A stretch of 64,000 nucleotides of DNA from Mesodorylaimus sp. YZB2_4 (lineage: Eukaryota > Nematoda > Enoplea > Dorylaimida > Dorylaimidae): contig JASANH010000908.1 in assembly GCA_030248295.1 (NCBI GenBank), positions 620,001-684,000 of the forward strand, written 5' to 3'. The notes under the pieces were generated by a model, which had not been told where the DNA came from, did not search any database, and saw only the letters and a list, made by a program, of their open reading frames with translations. Of the stretch, positions 22,654 to 34,560 are shown piece by piece. Position 1 is the stretch's first letter. Each line of letters opens with the position of its first letter. The translations under genes were made by a program, and so were the position numbers.

Positions 22654-25147
22654 ATGGGCGGCTTCGTCTTCATGGTTTTTGTTTGTGTGTGGCTGACTCC
22701 CATATTGGGTCAACGATGTACGCCATTTTCAGATTTGAGGATTGTCAGAACTGAGTCACAGTTCTAGTGCTTTTCAGCTGACGGCTGTTTCAAAATCTAC
22801 GAGAATTACAAAGCTCAATGTTTGCCAGCTTCTCAGACTCGAACGGTCAACAGCGAAGAAGAATGTAAAGATTTTTGTCGAGCGAACCTGCCAAGCTGCA
22901 AGGCGGCCCAATATGCTCAAGACAGTAGAACATGTGAATTGTATAATGTCGCTTTACCCGTTTATGGTGTCGGTCGGAAGAAAAGGTAAGGTCAGACTGA
23001 CAATACGTGAGCCTTGCCGAGTTTCTGTCCTGAAGCGGGGTGCACCCAGGCGTGCTGCTGTGAGGCGCCTCATACGATCTAGCTACAGTGGACCATGAAA
23101 TTTTTAGAGGCTCTTACGTCCCCACTTTATGCCCTGGATATGGCCCAACAGTCAAGCCAGCTCAAGGATATTGTTATCTGGTGCCCTCTGGATACTGCAC
23201 ACCCGCTACGGACCCTCCTCCTCCACCGCCACCGCCGCCGCCGCCACCGCCACCACCACCATCTCCACCGCCACCAGTAACCACCACAACACTATCAGCG
23301 CCAACAACTCCTCAGCTTCCACCAGAAGGTACAGTACACACAGCCAACTTCTCTAAAACCTGCTTTCTAACGTCCTCAATTTCCAGCCACTTGCCCACCT
23401 GGCCAGGAGCTCCGCTATTTCTACGTCGATGGCTACAAGTTGCCCGGTGAACCAGATTTCACCACAACGACCGACACAGAACAAGCCTGTAGAGACGCTT
23501 GCACCAATAATCGGCTTCCCGACGGTACTTTCGCTCCGTGTCGATCAGCTGATTATAACACCCAAACTAAACAATGCTTGATCAGCTTACAAGCTTTCCC
23601 TCCCACTGGGAGCATGGATGGACAGAAGAGCGAGAACTTCAAGCACTACGAGAAAGTGTGTGTTGACCGTAAGTCCCATTTCTATCAGTTTGTGGAAACA
23701 TGCATCAGCTTTGAGCTGATTTGAGGTACCAAGCATCTAGTCAATTCGAACATAGCACGTACACAAAAGGGCCTGATCGATGCTCTTCACTGCAGCGAAT
23801 CCTTTACAAGGCACACTTATACTGTACAGTGTATAAGAGCGTTATGGCGAATATGTTTGGCCGATTCAACCAGCTTAAATTGCTCGTATTTCAGCATCAA
23901 TTTCAAATTGCCAAGGTCCGTTTTATCGTGCTCCGCAAATGATTTTGATTGGATACGCACAGGCAGTAGCCAATGCCTCTAGTGCCATTGACTGTCTCAA
24001 GCAATGTGTCGATGCTCAATCTAGATTCGGATTCGAATGCCAGTCGGCCATGTATTACTATCAGGTAGGTACTGGGTAAGACACTGAATTTTCATTGCGC
24101 AGCGAGCACAGTTTTACAGGAACAAAACAGCAATTGCATATTGAATTCTGCGACTCGGATCGATCACCCCGACCTGTTCATATCCGAGACTAATGACAAG
24201 GTGGACTATATGGAACCAGCATGCAACAGTCCTGCTGCTGCCAAGCGAAGCAGTCCGCGCCGAGGTACAGGAAGCGACCGAACTTTCTGGCTTTTGTACT
24301 AAATCGTGACGTTTCTGTTTTAGCTCGCCAAACTGATGGAAAACGCAACAGAAACATTTTGAGGCCAAAGGCAGTAGATTTCGGCGGCTGGTCAATGTGC
24401 GATCGCAAGTTACTGGTTCACAGACGCTATAAGCTGTGTCCTGGCATGAATCCGAACAAGTGTGTAAAAGAGGAAGCTGGGTGTGATCCTGCAAAAGGTT
24501 AATTTTTTTTCATTTTACCCTATGTGGCTTCTTTGCTGACGCACACCCCTTTAGAAGTTTTATATGATGTGGAAATTCCATCCCAAACCACCAAAGGCCC
24601 CAATTCAGCTGTTTCGACGACGGCAACAGGAAGAACTACTTCGGCCGTTGACACTACCACTGAATCAACCCTGGAACCAGCACCACCTGGAACTGACACC
24701 TCGGATCAAGAAGTTTCACCATCATCAACCAAACAGCCCACCAGCAAAGGATCTACAGGCACGTCTCCGAAACCTAAGCCGGTAGAGGGAGACAAAGAAA
24801 AGCCAGGCTCATCGGTGCTAATCAATTCAGAAGAAAATTTCACGAAGAAAATCATCATAAGCAATGGTGATGGTGACCCGGGCAGGAACAAGGGACCTTT
24901 TTCCTCCAGTCATCCTGCGTTTCCACACTCTGCAGGCAGTACGATGCCGTGGAGGCATGACTTTGACGAACACAAGTCTAGCACTCCAGCCACTACTACC
25001 AGTGCTAGAAAGCAAGTACCAGCTAAGGTAGACGCGTGCGAGCCGTTACTGAACTCGGATGGATCGAAAAGTTGTCAAAGTGGTCTTAAGATTGCAAGCG
25101 ACGGCAAAAGATATTGGTGTGTCCCGACTCAAGCCGAATGCTCGTAG
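22654..25147 (+). CDS. Secreted PAN/Apple-domain protein B, tandem paralogue of A
   Basis: Eight exons: 22654-22717, 22778-22985, 23108-23328, 23387-23668, 23895-24064, 24120-24264, 24324-24497 and 24555-25147 (1857 nt, 618 residues). Domain order and intron phases match gene A: signal peptide, PAN-like domain (DGCFKIY to CELYN) ending in GRKKR, Gly/Cys module, a pure Pro run then a Thr-rich linker, PAN 2, PAN 3, GKRNRN site, WSMC...NPNKC module, a longer Thr/Ser/Lys-rich stretch and a final four-Cys module ending in ECS. Exon 1 (64 nt) and exon 4 (282 nt) have the same lengths as in A. B has one additional 55-nt intron inside PAN 3, after MYYYQ, and lacks the charged Lys/Asp tail of A. Confidence 0.88.
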
Positions 25148-26740
25148 TGATCTGAGGAAATGTCATGCGCGTTGTCGCTTTTGCTTGTGCAACATGCTAT
25201 GTTCATCTCTACTGTATGTGGCTTTTGAAACAGTATTTTTGCTCCCTGCGCCTGCATGTCTTATCAAAAACATGTCATGTGTGCATGTCATGTGATTTCC
25301 GCCTCAACTGTTCCACGTACTGCAGTCCAACCCGTGGCTTTGCGGATTCGGCGTCTGCCTAAGCTGGGCGCGCACTTTTTGGGGAGTTCGACTCGCAGCT
25401 TGACAAAATCATTTCTGTGTACATATCAGTAGATATATTACCTACCCCTCCACCCTCGAGTACCCGCGTGGTGGTGTGCTAAAACGCGAACTTCACGAAG
25501 AGAGTTGGCTTTAACTATACTGTGCATACTTTATCAGCAGGTGCCTGCTTAGACCAGCCAACCAGACGCCTAATGCTAAAGGACGATTTTTTCCGGCTAA
25601 TGGCTCGAGAACGGTTCGACGAAAATTTTTGATTTTTACACAATAGCAGAATCGGCCGAATCTAAAATCGTGCCAATTTTCATCAAAATCCGTCCGGCCA
25701 TCGTCGAGTTCCAGAATACGCGATTTCTTGTTCAGGGGGGAGAAGACGAGGAGGAGGATAAACATCAGGCTATCGCAACAACCAGAGGTCGCACAGGTGT
25801 AAATATTACTTTTTCTGAAAGCTTGCATCTTCAGAATCTGCCTTTTGGAATTCGTTTTTTGAAAGCTTTACTTTCTAAAAAGTTATTCCAGAAAATAATC
25901 ACTTTTTTGACTTTTTCAACCCGGCGCTCGTCGAGTACTCAACAGATTTTGATAAAAATTGACATGGCAGCGGATCTGACCTATCTTGCAAAGCTTGCGA
26001 AAAATCAACTTTTATGGTTCAATCATTCTTGAGATATCGACTATCGAAAGTAGCTGGAAATGGTGATTCTGTTTTCTTTCGGCGCGGAGTTTAGAAACAT
26101 CAGGACATTAGGAACGGGTTGAGGTACAGCGCTATTGATTGGCTAGGCTCACTTAGCGCGCTCTCACGAATATGGGTTTGGTGTGTGTACATACACCAAT
26201 AAATTTGCTGATAATAAATTAAGAATATGTGAACGAATATAAATGATGTGGTAAAAATTTCCATTTGCAGGACATGTTCTATTAAATGTGAAGTAATATT
26301 GTTGAGGAAAATTAGAGCTAATAACACTTATAAAACTTGCGGATCCTAAGTGTTCAGTTTCAGCTTCTGATGGAATACTCTGAGGATATAGAAGTTAAGA
26401 CCTCTCGAGCATGAGCTAGTTCTCCTTGCGAATGAGGAATCCTTACGAATGAGTTTTTTGTTTTTCCTGCCGCCTATATATCTGAGTACATATTCAAAAA
26501 AATGCGCATGTCATGAGCAGGCACGGTAGTTCGGGTAAGAGTTTCAGACTATGAACTGGTCGATTCGTAGGCGGTCTTTACGAGTAATTTCATGGGCGCG
26601 GGCTACCGTTCCGTTTGATGCTTCTCTTTTTAAGAGGTTTGGAAAAAGGTGTATGGCAGTCAAGTCACTCGATTCTCTCAGTTCTAGGAACAAGTGTTTT
26701 GAGCCAAACTAGTTTCTAGCAAAAAACGAAAAAAGGTTTT
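25148..26740. other. Intergenic with degenerate repeats
   Basis: 1.6 kb with no supported gene. The middle part (about 25590-26045) holds a degenerate inverted repeat, listed separately. Confidence 0.4.
25590..26045. repeat. Degenerate inverted repeat
   Basis: The left part contains GTGCCAATTTTCATCAAAAT and the right part, read on the opposite strand, contains CATGTCAATTTTTATCAAAA. Similarity of roughly two thirds seems to extend for about 100 bp in each arm, including GTTGATTTTTCGC against TTTGATTTTTACAC. It is probably an old foldback element. Confidence 0.45.
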
Positions 26741-27520
26741 ATTATTTCCAAAAAAGTCTGTTATCACAGACTTAAAACTTTTAGACCAGCCGATGCACAC
26801 AGGGGAACCAGGGCTTAGAATCGCTGGTCTACTCGGCCACAAGAAAAAGGGGAAAAGCCCCAACATGTTAGGCACTGCACACACAACTTGTAATTGCTCG
26901 CACACATACTGTATGTATGCATTGATATGTCAGCATCCAAGCCACAAAGCTTGTGTTCTGTGTACTGCTGCTGTTCAGACAGGCTCCCCAAAGGCAGCTG
27001 TGCTGTTCCACACAAGCAACCTGCATACTGCATGCTAAAGATGTAGCGCTGAGAGCGAAGTGATATTGCTTATCGTTACATGCCTAAGCCTCGATGAACA
27101 CTGAAAAATCTTTTCCCCTCCTTCCAACTTTATGTTCATGCTCACGGTTTATCATATCAGTAATGACACACTCAAGGATGAAAGGGCACATGGCACGAAA
27201 TGATTTACCTGGCCGCGAGTCGAACACTCCCTAGTAACAATAACAGCAAGCGCTACTACTATAGCCTGAGAGTTAGACACCCCCAGCTCACTTTGTGGAC
27301 CACAAGCACAAGATTGCATGATCCTCTGCACGTTGCCACGATCAGTCGTCCTCTTAATATTCATGCAGAGAAAGCAGCTTCTGCTCAGACATTTTTCCTA
27401 AACCGTGGTTGCGACTAGCAATGGCCGAGTAGACCAGCCATCCTAAGCCCTGGTTTCACTGTGTGCATCGGCTGGTCTAAAAGTTTTGAGTCTGTGATAA
27501 CAGACTTTTTTGGAAATAAT
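26741..27520. mobile_element. Foldback/MITE-type element with 99-bp terminal inverted repeats
   Basis: 780 bp. The arms 26741-26839 and 27422-27520 are inverted copies of each other with only a few mismatches, both starting ATTATTTCCAAAAAAGTCTG and ending in ACTCGGCCA. The 580-bp interior has no long ORF. A target-site duplication was not evident, so the superfamily is undefined. Part of the interior (near 27205-27265) resembles a decayed tRNA-like B box on the minus strand (GTTCGACTC). Confidence 0.85.
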
Positions 27521-27626
27521 GTTATAGTATGTCAATTACCCGCTGACTGTTTGTAGCGGGAGCCTGACCTGAAACGCACCAACCGCAGAGTCTGTTTTCC
27601 CTGAAAGAAATTTATAATACAATTAT

Positions 27627-28040
27627 TTACATACGAGTGTTATAGCGAATACGTTTTGCCAGTTCAAACTTCCAAATGAACACAGCTGCAATGATCAAGG
27701 CTATAAGAACAACGCACACTGCGACAATGACTATTGTCACATTGTTTTCTGGAGGAATGGGAATGTAAGGTGGCCTTTTCCACCTCAGCTCGGCTCCACT
27801 CCGCACTCCGGTTTTATTTGACGTGAAATTCGATCCAAAAGTCGACATTTCCATTCGGGCACGATCAGTGTCGTTGCCGCTGGCCTCATCGGCATACGCG
27901 CATAATGACACAGAAATGAAGTAATGAGAGAAGAAAGGAAGGAATACGGCGGCTCCAGAGATCGGCTGGAAGGATGTGATAGGCCTAAGAAAGGTGACAC
28001 AATAAGATTGGGACAAAACGATTGTGTATAATCTGCTTAT
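27627..28040 (-). CDS. Possible small single-pass membrane protein
   Basis: Open frame whose C-terminal half looks genuine: an extracellular-type segment with three N-glycosylation sequons (GNDTD, SNFTS, SNKTG), a Pro-rich stretch (RPPYIPIPPENN), a clear membrane helix (VTIVIVAVCVVLIALIIAAV) and a short basic tail ending RYNTRM. Upstream is a hydrophobic segment that could be a signal peptide ending near CAYADEA. The N-terminus is uncertain: ATGs at 28082 and 28040 are in frame, and a CTTTCTTAG acceptor inside the ORF hints that the true first exon lies elsewhere. I recognise no family; a type I membrane protein is an inference. Confidence 0.45.
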   Translation of the reverse strand: MSRLYTIVLSQSYCVTFLRPITSFQPISGAAVFLPFFSHYFISVSLCAYADEASGNDTDRARMEMSTFGSNFTSNKTGVRSGAELRWKRPPYIPIPPENNVTIVIVAVCVVLIALIIAAVFIWKFELAKRIRYNTRM

Positions 28041-28082
28041 CATAACCCGATACGGGAAAAGATGAAGAAAATCTGTGCACAT

Positions 28083-30500
28083 TCAGAGCTCACGTTTCGA
28101 GGAAACTAAAGCTTGACGCACATACTGTATAACATCCTAGCAACAGCAGTAATCAAACGGCAGATCTTGCAGAGCATATAGCTCAACGAAAGAGGATTTA
28201 CGCAGATAAATGGAGGCCTAGACGCTTAGACGCTTAGATTAGCAGACACGAAAAACAAGTCCTGACACAATACGGGTACAGTAACATCTCATCATTTCCA
28301 CCCGAACTCACCTCATCTCTTCACCTCTGCTCTCTTCACCTTTAGTTACTCTCTCGTCTGCTCATTCTATCTCGCAAAACCTCCGCTAGTTAGCAACTGC
28401 TCGACACTGTCTCCTTCACCACAAAATCCAACCAAGCTATAAATCGTTTGGCGTTTTCGAAAGAATGTTGGCGCAAGCTGGTATTTTCAGGCCTTTTGAC
28501 TAGCGTGCACATCCTTTAGAGCGCCAGAAAGACGCTTTGAGAGGCGGTGAAGTAGTTTCAAAAAAGTAGCCACACGATAAGACACAGCTGACTGTTTAGA
28601 CACTTGATCTTTCGCAGCATGACGAGGTTTAGCCATTCTCAGTATATCATATGCCGCTAGCGGGGCACATGAGGGATTCGGCGCAATTTTTTTGCGTAGC
28701 ATGATCTGTGTGTGTCGTATTTTCCATTTTAATGAGTGATGATTTGAGTCCGCATTTGCCCGAAGTCATGGACTGCTTTCAAGTTATGACTCGTGCGTCA
28801 GGGGGTAGGGACCGACCCAGGGATTTTTGCCATATGATCAGTAAACAAGAAGCTGGTTCTCTGACTCATGATCAACCAAGCACTCTCATGATCAATCAGC
28901 CCTCCGCCGCCGTAATCGCACGAACGTCAGCACGATACTATTCTGAAACAACGCAGTAGCTAGAAAAGACCAGCAGCATCTGATGACGCAACAGTCCGTA
29001 GAATAATGACAGATGTTCATACCTTGGTGCAATTATTACCAACGAGCATGGTGTATCTTCTTTGGCACAGAAGCAAACGAGAGGGCACGTTTTACTTCAT
29101 AGATGGCGCGGTGCAGTCTATGTACGTATGCAAGTACCTATGTATAGGTACCGTTTCGTCTGTTTTCAATGCAACAGGTGTTGCTCGCATTGCGTAACTA
29201 CGAGAATGCTTCATGATCAGTGCAAGAATAATGTTGACGCACCTGGCCATTACCTGTATCCAATTTGGTACCTTGCGAATTGACTGGACAGGAAATCAGT
29301 CGTCAGAGGCAACGCTCTGATTGCCAAGTACATACTTGTTTCCTTTCTCCATTTTCACGATCGGGTAAACAGCTCATCTAGCTTTGGCGACTCTGTAGGT
29401 TCGGCCGCGTTTTCGTACATCGCGCTGTGGTACAGCAGTGACTATGTTAGAATCTTGCTTCTGGGAAGTTATGAACCCCGTAGAGAAAACCAAGCGGTGT
29501 CTTTGTGCACGCTTTGCTCGGTTTTCCTGCCAGCTTTTCAGGTTAAGCTCTTGATCGTCTCTCGTAACAGCAATTATGTCTATGGCATTGACGTCAATGA
29601 CAGGACATGAGTTCGTTACTTTTGCCCCTCTGATTAGTTTAAATTATGTTTTGCAGGGCTGCTTGGCGCAGCGTACTTGAATATCCTTTGGAAAATGATA
29701 TGCAAGTAGCTAGCCAGACTAAATTTTTCTTTTCTGTCAAATACGGTGCCTAATTGTCCTCGCAGAACGAATAGGTGTGGTTTTTGGAAGTTATGGTGTA
29801 CAGCGTTTTGTGCATTAAATGCCTGGGCGTATCATCCCGACAGATTGCTTCGATCGACGCTACTAAAATGGGCAGACCTGTCGAACTGGAAACGCCAACA
29901 TGAACGGTTGCCAGCTTTGGGGCACGTCTCGGCAGCTTTGGACACGAACGCGGTTATTATACCCGTAGTTAGTCAGTAGGTACGTTAGTAGTGTAATCGT
30001 CCGTGCCAGCCAGTTGTGCCAGCTCTCATAGCATATGAGGATTAAAGTGCACATCCTAGCCATGAGGGTCTGTCTCGCTTGGTTTCCGTGGTGCAAAGCC
30101 GGACGGATTAGAGGGCCGGACGATCGTGAATTCAGCCACCCCCAGAATACCTAGATTATTAGTGACGCGCGATGGGCAAAGCTGATTATTGTTCTCGTAT
30201 AAGTAAAGGTCATTTCACTTTTATGTTTCTGATTACGCCCCTCTCTATGCTCCTGGCGTTATCGTTGTCAAGGGAATGCACCAAGATCCCATTATCACAT
30301 TCCTGCCCTAGCCAACATCCATGGGCAGACCATTATGTTTTGCGCGATTTACCCGCTTGCGAGCGAGCTTGTTCACTGCCGTTATTTGCAATACCTTCGA
30401 GGTCTCCTTATAAACGGTTCAGCCAGTCCACTGCGCCTCTTCTCCTCGTCACAGGCAGCAGTCATCATCGTGTTAACCTCATTCTAGCTGGATTGCCACC
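28083..30500. other. Long intergenic stretch
   Basis: 2.4 kb with no gene that I can support. Short ORFs on both strands look random in composition. Confidence 0.4.
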
Positions 30501-32525
30501 ATGTTCGCCGCTATGGGACCGAGTTTACCCGTGGTAAGACACGTACTACCAGCGCCTCCAATCGAGCAACCTGTCTTCAACCCTCAGTCCCCCACAAAAT
30601 TGCCCAATAAGGAGGAGAGAACGCCGATACAGCAACTACCATCAATTTTGGACATGCGTCTCCATGAATGGATACACAAGTTGACCCTTCCTCATGGTTG
30701 CGCCTTTCCGAACGGCATCAGTCCGAAACAGATGGAAACGCTGGCACATGCTCAGTGGGCCACGGCCATACGTGCTGGTCGTACCGTCCGTCCTGCGTGG
30801 CGTGGTTCGAATCATCTGAGTGCTCTCTTGTCAAACGAAGTTCGGGCCGGTCGACTAATACGTCTGCAAAAGGCGTGCTACATCGGATGCGATCCCCGGG
30901 CTCAGGTATGACACAGTGGTGCGTCAAGGTTCTGCAAATCTTTTTTGGGTATGTCTTACTTGCGCATTCGTCAGATTCTCTGCTGAAGGGTGCAGTGATT
31001 TGTGGGATCCAGGACCTGGAGGGGGGTCGCCTACGGTTACGCTTACGATAGGAGTTGCTGCGCCGTATCGGAGTATTGTCTGTTGTACGCGCGCCAGAGT
31101 GCCCTCGAAAAATACCGGCTCGTGACGTCTGACTCAGTCGTCATTCCAAAGCATAATACAGTATGAGCGCTTTATGATCCAGATCGTACTAGACCTCATC
31201 CATCATCTGTCTGAGTTGAAAGCATAAAATTTTAGAGAGCCGCAGTCCATGGCCGGAGACCACAACATTTCGAAATAACATGCTCAATCTGCCGAAATTC
31301 CATGAGAGCAGACAGAGGTACCACGCTCAAGTGCTGCGGGTGTGGCATACACGGTAGGACAGCTATGACTGATAGTTGCCGACCGTGCTACTCTCCTGAT
31401 TTTTAGTGCATGCCGAATGCGCGTATAATCAGCGGCGGGTACCCGTAGCTTTGGCGGCGGGATGCAAAGAATGGGTAGACAACTGGCGTTGCCTCAATTG
31501 TAAACGTTGTAACATTTGTGGTGGGAGTGATAAGGTATGATAGAGGTCATTCTATCACTGCTCCGCCTGACTCTCTCTGTGCGATTGTAGAAAGAAGGTC
31601 TGTTATGTCGGAACTGTGATTCAATGGAGCATATGCGCTGTCAACATTCGTTCAACATGGACATGTCCTACAGATTTTGGTCTTGCTCATTATGCCTCCA
31701 AAGTAACTCGTCTATCCCAAGCTCGACTACGATTTATCAACGTCAAGAGGTGTCGCATGTCCCTCCTCCAATCGCGACTATTCCAACTCCAGAAAGTTCT
31801 CAAGCTAGCACTAGTCCGATCGAATTCAGACAGGGTTTAGGGGAAGATCAACCGCCTAGTCAAGTGTACAATGTGCATCCACCTATTACTCAAGCTCCGC
31901 TCTACCAACTAAACCAGTTCTTGGCCCAATTACCGCCACCATTTCAAAACCCCACTTTAAACCGCGACAATAGTGGAAGCCGAAAGAGTCTAAGTTTGCC
32001 AGCACGGCCAGCCACTGACCACGAGCCAGGGATGGACAGTACGGTTACCAGTCTCAAGATGCAGAGATTATCACCAGAAGGGTACATCTCAAAATCCTCT
32101 TACTCTGACCATCGAATTTCTAACCCTTAGCCTTCCTTTAGCTCTGATGTCCAACTTGGGCCAGTTCCAACAGAAGAAGACCCATTCGGGCTATCGCTTG
32201 TGAAAACGTGGACTACCGACCAAGTGGGCATGTTCTTTCAAGAACTCGGATACGCGGAAAGCGCCGTTGCTTTCAAGCGCGAGGTACAGTACAGACCGCA
32301 CTGTAGCCGTTCCATATTCAGACGTTTCTAAGAAAGCGCTCGCCTCTTCAGGAAATCGATGGTGCAGCATTGCTGCTCATGGAACGAGCCGACGTATTTT
32401 TGCGTCTCGGTTTGAAAATGGGGCCTGCTTTGAAAACTTATAAAGCTGTTCGGCGTCTACAAAAAGCATTCAGCCGCACTAAAACTCAAAAAGCAGCGGG
32501 ATCTTGTAATTGCTTGGAAACATGA
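30501..32525 (+). CDS. Double PHD finger (DPF-type) plus SAM-domain chromatin protein
   Basis: Six exons: 30501-30905, 31236-31353, 31407-31534, 31591-32081, 32142-32283 and 32352-32525 (1458 nt, 485 residues). The start has a strong context (GCCACCATG). Residues of about 50-130 form a helical, basic segment that could be a winged helix (LSALLSNEVRAGRLIRL). A tandem PHD of the DPF/MOZ type follows at about 148-255: CSIC...CCGCGIHVHAEC...W.CLNCKRCNICG, then LLCRNCD..EHMRC...WSCSLC. A Pro/Ser/Gln linker leads to a C-terminal SAM domain (KTWTTDQVGMFFQELGY to RRLQKAF). DPF modules read acylated histone H3 tails and SAM domains polymerise or recruit partners, so a nuclear chromatin role is likely. 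I do not know an exact orthologue. Confidence 0.85.
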
Positions 32526-33080
32526 CTATTCGATTTGGTATCCCCTACGTTTGAGCAAGGTACATTTCGTGAATCAGCATCCAGATTACGGCTTTATAAT
32601 ATGGAGAGGCTTTGTCGGGCGGGACGGGTGTAAATATTCCAACATATATATTTGGCAAACGATTTGTGGAATCAGTTTTTTGTTGACAATGAGTCGGAGA
32701 GGTTTTGATATTTGTGAATACATTTGTACTGGTTTTGGTGCCAGGTGCGGCCGCGAGAAAATCGTTTTATACGAGTTTGTACTCTATGTATACACCCATC
32801 TCATTATGTCGAGCCTACGCATTGACACGAACACACGTGGGCGAGCGTTAGCGTTATATGCTTCGATTGCGGCGCGTCACTCTTTCGGACCTGGACAGGC
32901 GACTTTGCCAACTTGAGCAGGTACATAATTCGCATGACTATGACTTTATATTCTTGCTCTAATAAAGCCTTCATTATACTGTAGGTACACTTGCCGAAAT
33001 TATAAATATAAAAAAGTTTTGCTGTTAGAGAGATAAAAAGCAATCCTAAAGCTTTTAAAACATCCTACGCGCATTTTTAT
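32526..33080. other. Intergenic
   Basis: About 550 bp after the PHD-SAM gene. Nothing recognised. Confidence 0.4.
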
Positions 33081-33335
33081 TCAGTGCAGTAAGGGATCTC
33101 GCCCGCACATTTCTGGCTGATCCTTCAGTTCATGATCACCAGAGCGTATCATTTCAACCAAGTGACTCTTTGCTAATGTGTCGAAAGTGCAAGGCATAAA
33201 AGGCTCCAGGTGTGTCCGCAACATAAAGTATGCAATAGACGCATGGGCTTGCGACCTTTTCCGATTTATATCAGTCAATGGTGGGTTGAAGAAAATAATG
33301 GCGCTTAGGTTAGACCCAACAATGCAGCTCTTGCT
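33081..33335 (-). CDS. Possible terminal exon of an unrecognised minus-strand gene
   Basis: Open frame ending at 33081 whose composition looks protein-like (IIFFNPPLTDINRKRSQ, then HLEPFMPCTFDTLAKSHLVE). The stop codon overlaps an AATAAA (TGAATAAA) and a TTTTTAG acceptor lies near 33335. I could not join it confidently to an upstream exon: the frame near 33370-33560 on the same strand is open but offers no good donor. Function unknown; it may be spurious. Confidence 0.3.
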   Translation of the reverse strand, partial: SKSCIVGSNLSAIIFFNPPLTDINRKRSQAHASIAYFMLRTHLEPFMPCTFDTLAKSHLVEMIRSGDHELKDQPEMCGRDPLLH

Positions 33336-33392
33336 AAAAAGCTTTTCTAAAGTCTTTTCTCGTTAAACCCCGAAGGGGCGAGGACCCTTATT

Positions 33393-33569
33393 ATGGACCA
33401 ACTAGCTATCAGGTCTTCAATGACGTCAGTGATCGTCATGCTGATCTCGAACATCGTCATGACCGTTGGGGGCCTCGTTCTCTTAGCCAATGATCGGATC
33501 TTAGCTAAAACGGTGGCCGCTTTGCACTTAAGCGGAAAGAGAGGCGCTGTACCTGAGAGAAAGAGATAA
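33393..33569 (+). CDS. Possible 58-residue membrane peptide
   Basis: Short ORF starting MDQLAIRSSMTSV with one hydrophobic helix (VIVMLISNIVMTVGGLVLLA) and a basic tail. It lies opposite an open frame on the other strand, so one of the two is probably a shadow. No homologue recognised. Confidence 0.2.
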   Translation: MDQLAIRSSMTSVIVMLISNIVMTVGGLVLLANDRILAKTVAALHLSGKRGAVPERKR

Positions 33570-34216
33570 TGTTGAAGCAATCTTATTTCGATCAACTTCG
33601 GTCTCATTTACCCTTGCAGCTAGATCTTTCTAGGTCTTTGGCACAGCTAATGTGCCTGCTTATCTGTTCGATCATGCTATAGTTGTCTTGGAGAAAATCA
33701 GGCGGAAGAAGTCAGAGGTGCCGACCCCTCTCAGGCAGAGCACATCGCAATCAAGGCAGTTGAGACAAATCGGCCGAGGGCTGCTTAGGCACGGTTGGCC
33801 TCGCAGGATATGGCGAAGTGAGGTGAGGAAATAAGCAATTAAACTCGAAAAGGAAATTCAAATGAGAAGCCGCGTGCCAAAGTTGGCAGATAAGAATGAA
33901 GACATCATTTATTTCCAACGACTTTATGAAGGCAGCAGGTGCAAAGCCTATGGAAAGTATCGGCATGATTGCTTTAGAGGTATGCCAGGCTACCTCGTCA
34001 CGGCTTCATGGCCTATTGAGCAACGAGTACTAAACAGTGAAACGGTGAAATACTATGCTTGTTGCAGAACTCTTTTTAGCCCGCCGGTGATCAAGTAAAA
34101 GCTACTGACGGCTCACATGCTGTACGATGCATCCATGCCGCCAAAAGGAATAGAGACAAGACGTTCCGTTTGCTTGGCCGCATTACCATGCATACAGTTG
34201 TAATCTTAGCATTCTA

Positions 34217-34560
34217 GTGAAATCTTAGGGATATCTAAAGCTGAACAGAGGAGGGCTAGAGCTGGGAACGATCCCACGCCACCCACAACACCTCGTGTTA
34301 AATTTATTAAGCCAACATATCCGTACCGCAAGGGCCGTATGAGCGGCCGCGCTTCAGCCGTAAACGAGGCTCTGACGGGCCAACTTGAAGTGCTCACAGA
34401 GCAGTTAATCGTGGAGTTAGCTGAGGAACTCAAGACCAGTTCCCAACCGATGCCCACAAACCAAACCAGTCGCTCGATCTTGTTTTGGTGCCAGACTTAC
34501 AGCATTAGGAGAACCAGGTCGTCCCCCGAACCAGTCCGCTGATAGGTGCAGACTGCAGGT
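34217..34560 (+). pseudogene. Duplicated coding-like fragment, copy 1 (open frame)
   Basis: The plus strand reads as one open frame of about 105 codons with convincing protein character: AEQRRARAGNDPTPP, FIKPTYPYRKGRMSG, then an amphipathic helix EVLTEQLIVELAEELKTS. It aligns at DNA level (about three quarters identical by eye) with 49540-49900, which has lost the frame. I see no convincing flanking exons, although a short Arg-rich open segment at about 33640-33820 could be one. I treat it as a fragment copied from a gene outside the window or as a decayed exon. The family is not recognised with confidence. Confidence 0.45.

Noticed and set aside
25148..25500. Further exons or a third PAN paralogue downstream of gene B
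   Set aside because: No cysteine-rich frame or splice pattern like genes A and B continues past 25147.
30668..31051. Alternative plus-strand frame overlapping the first PHD-SAM exon
   Set aside because: It crosses the GT donor at 30906 and runs into non-coding sequence; the in-phase splice to the PHD exon is far better supported.
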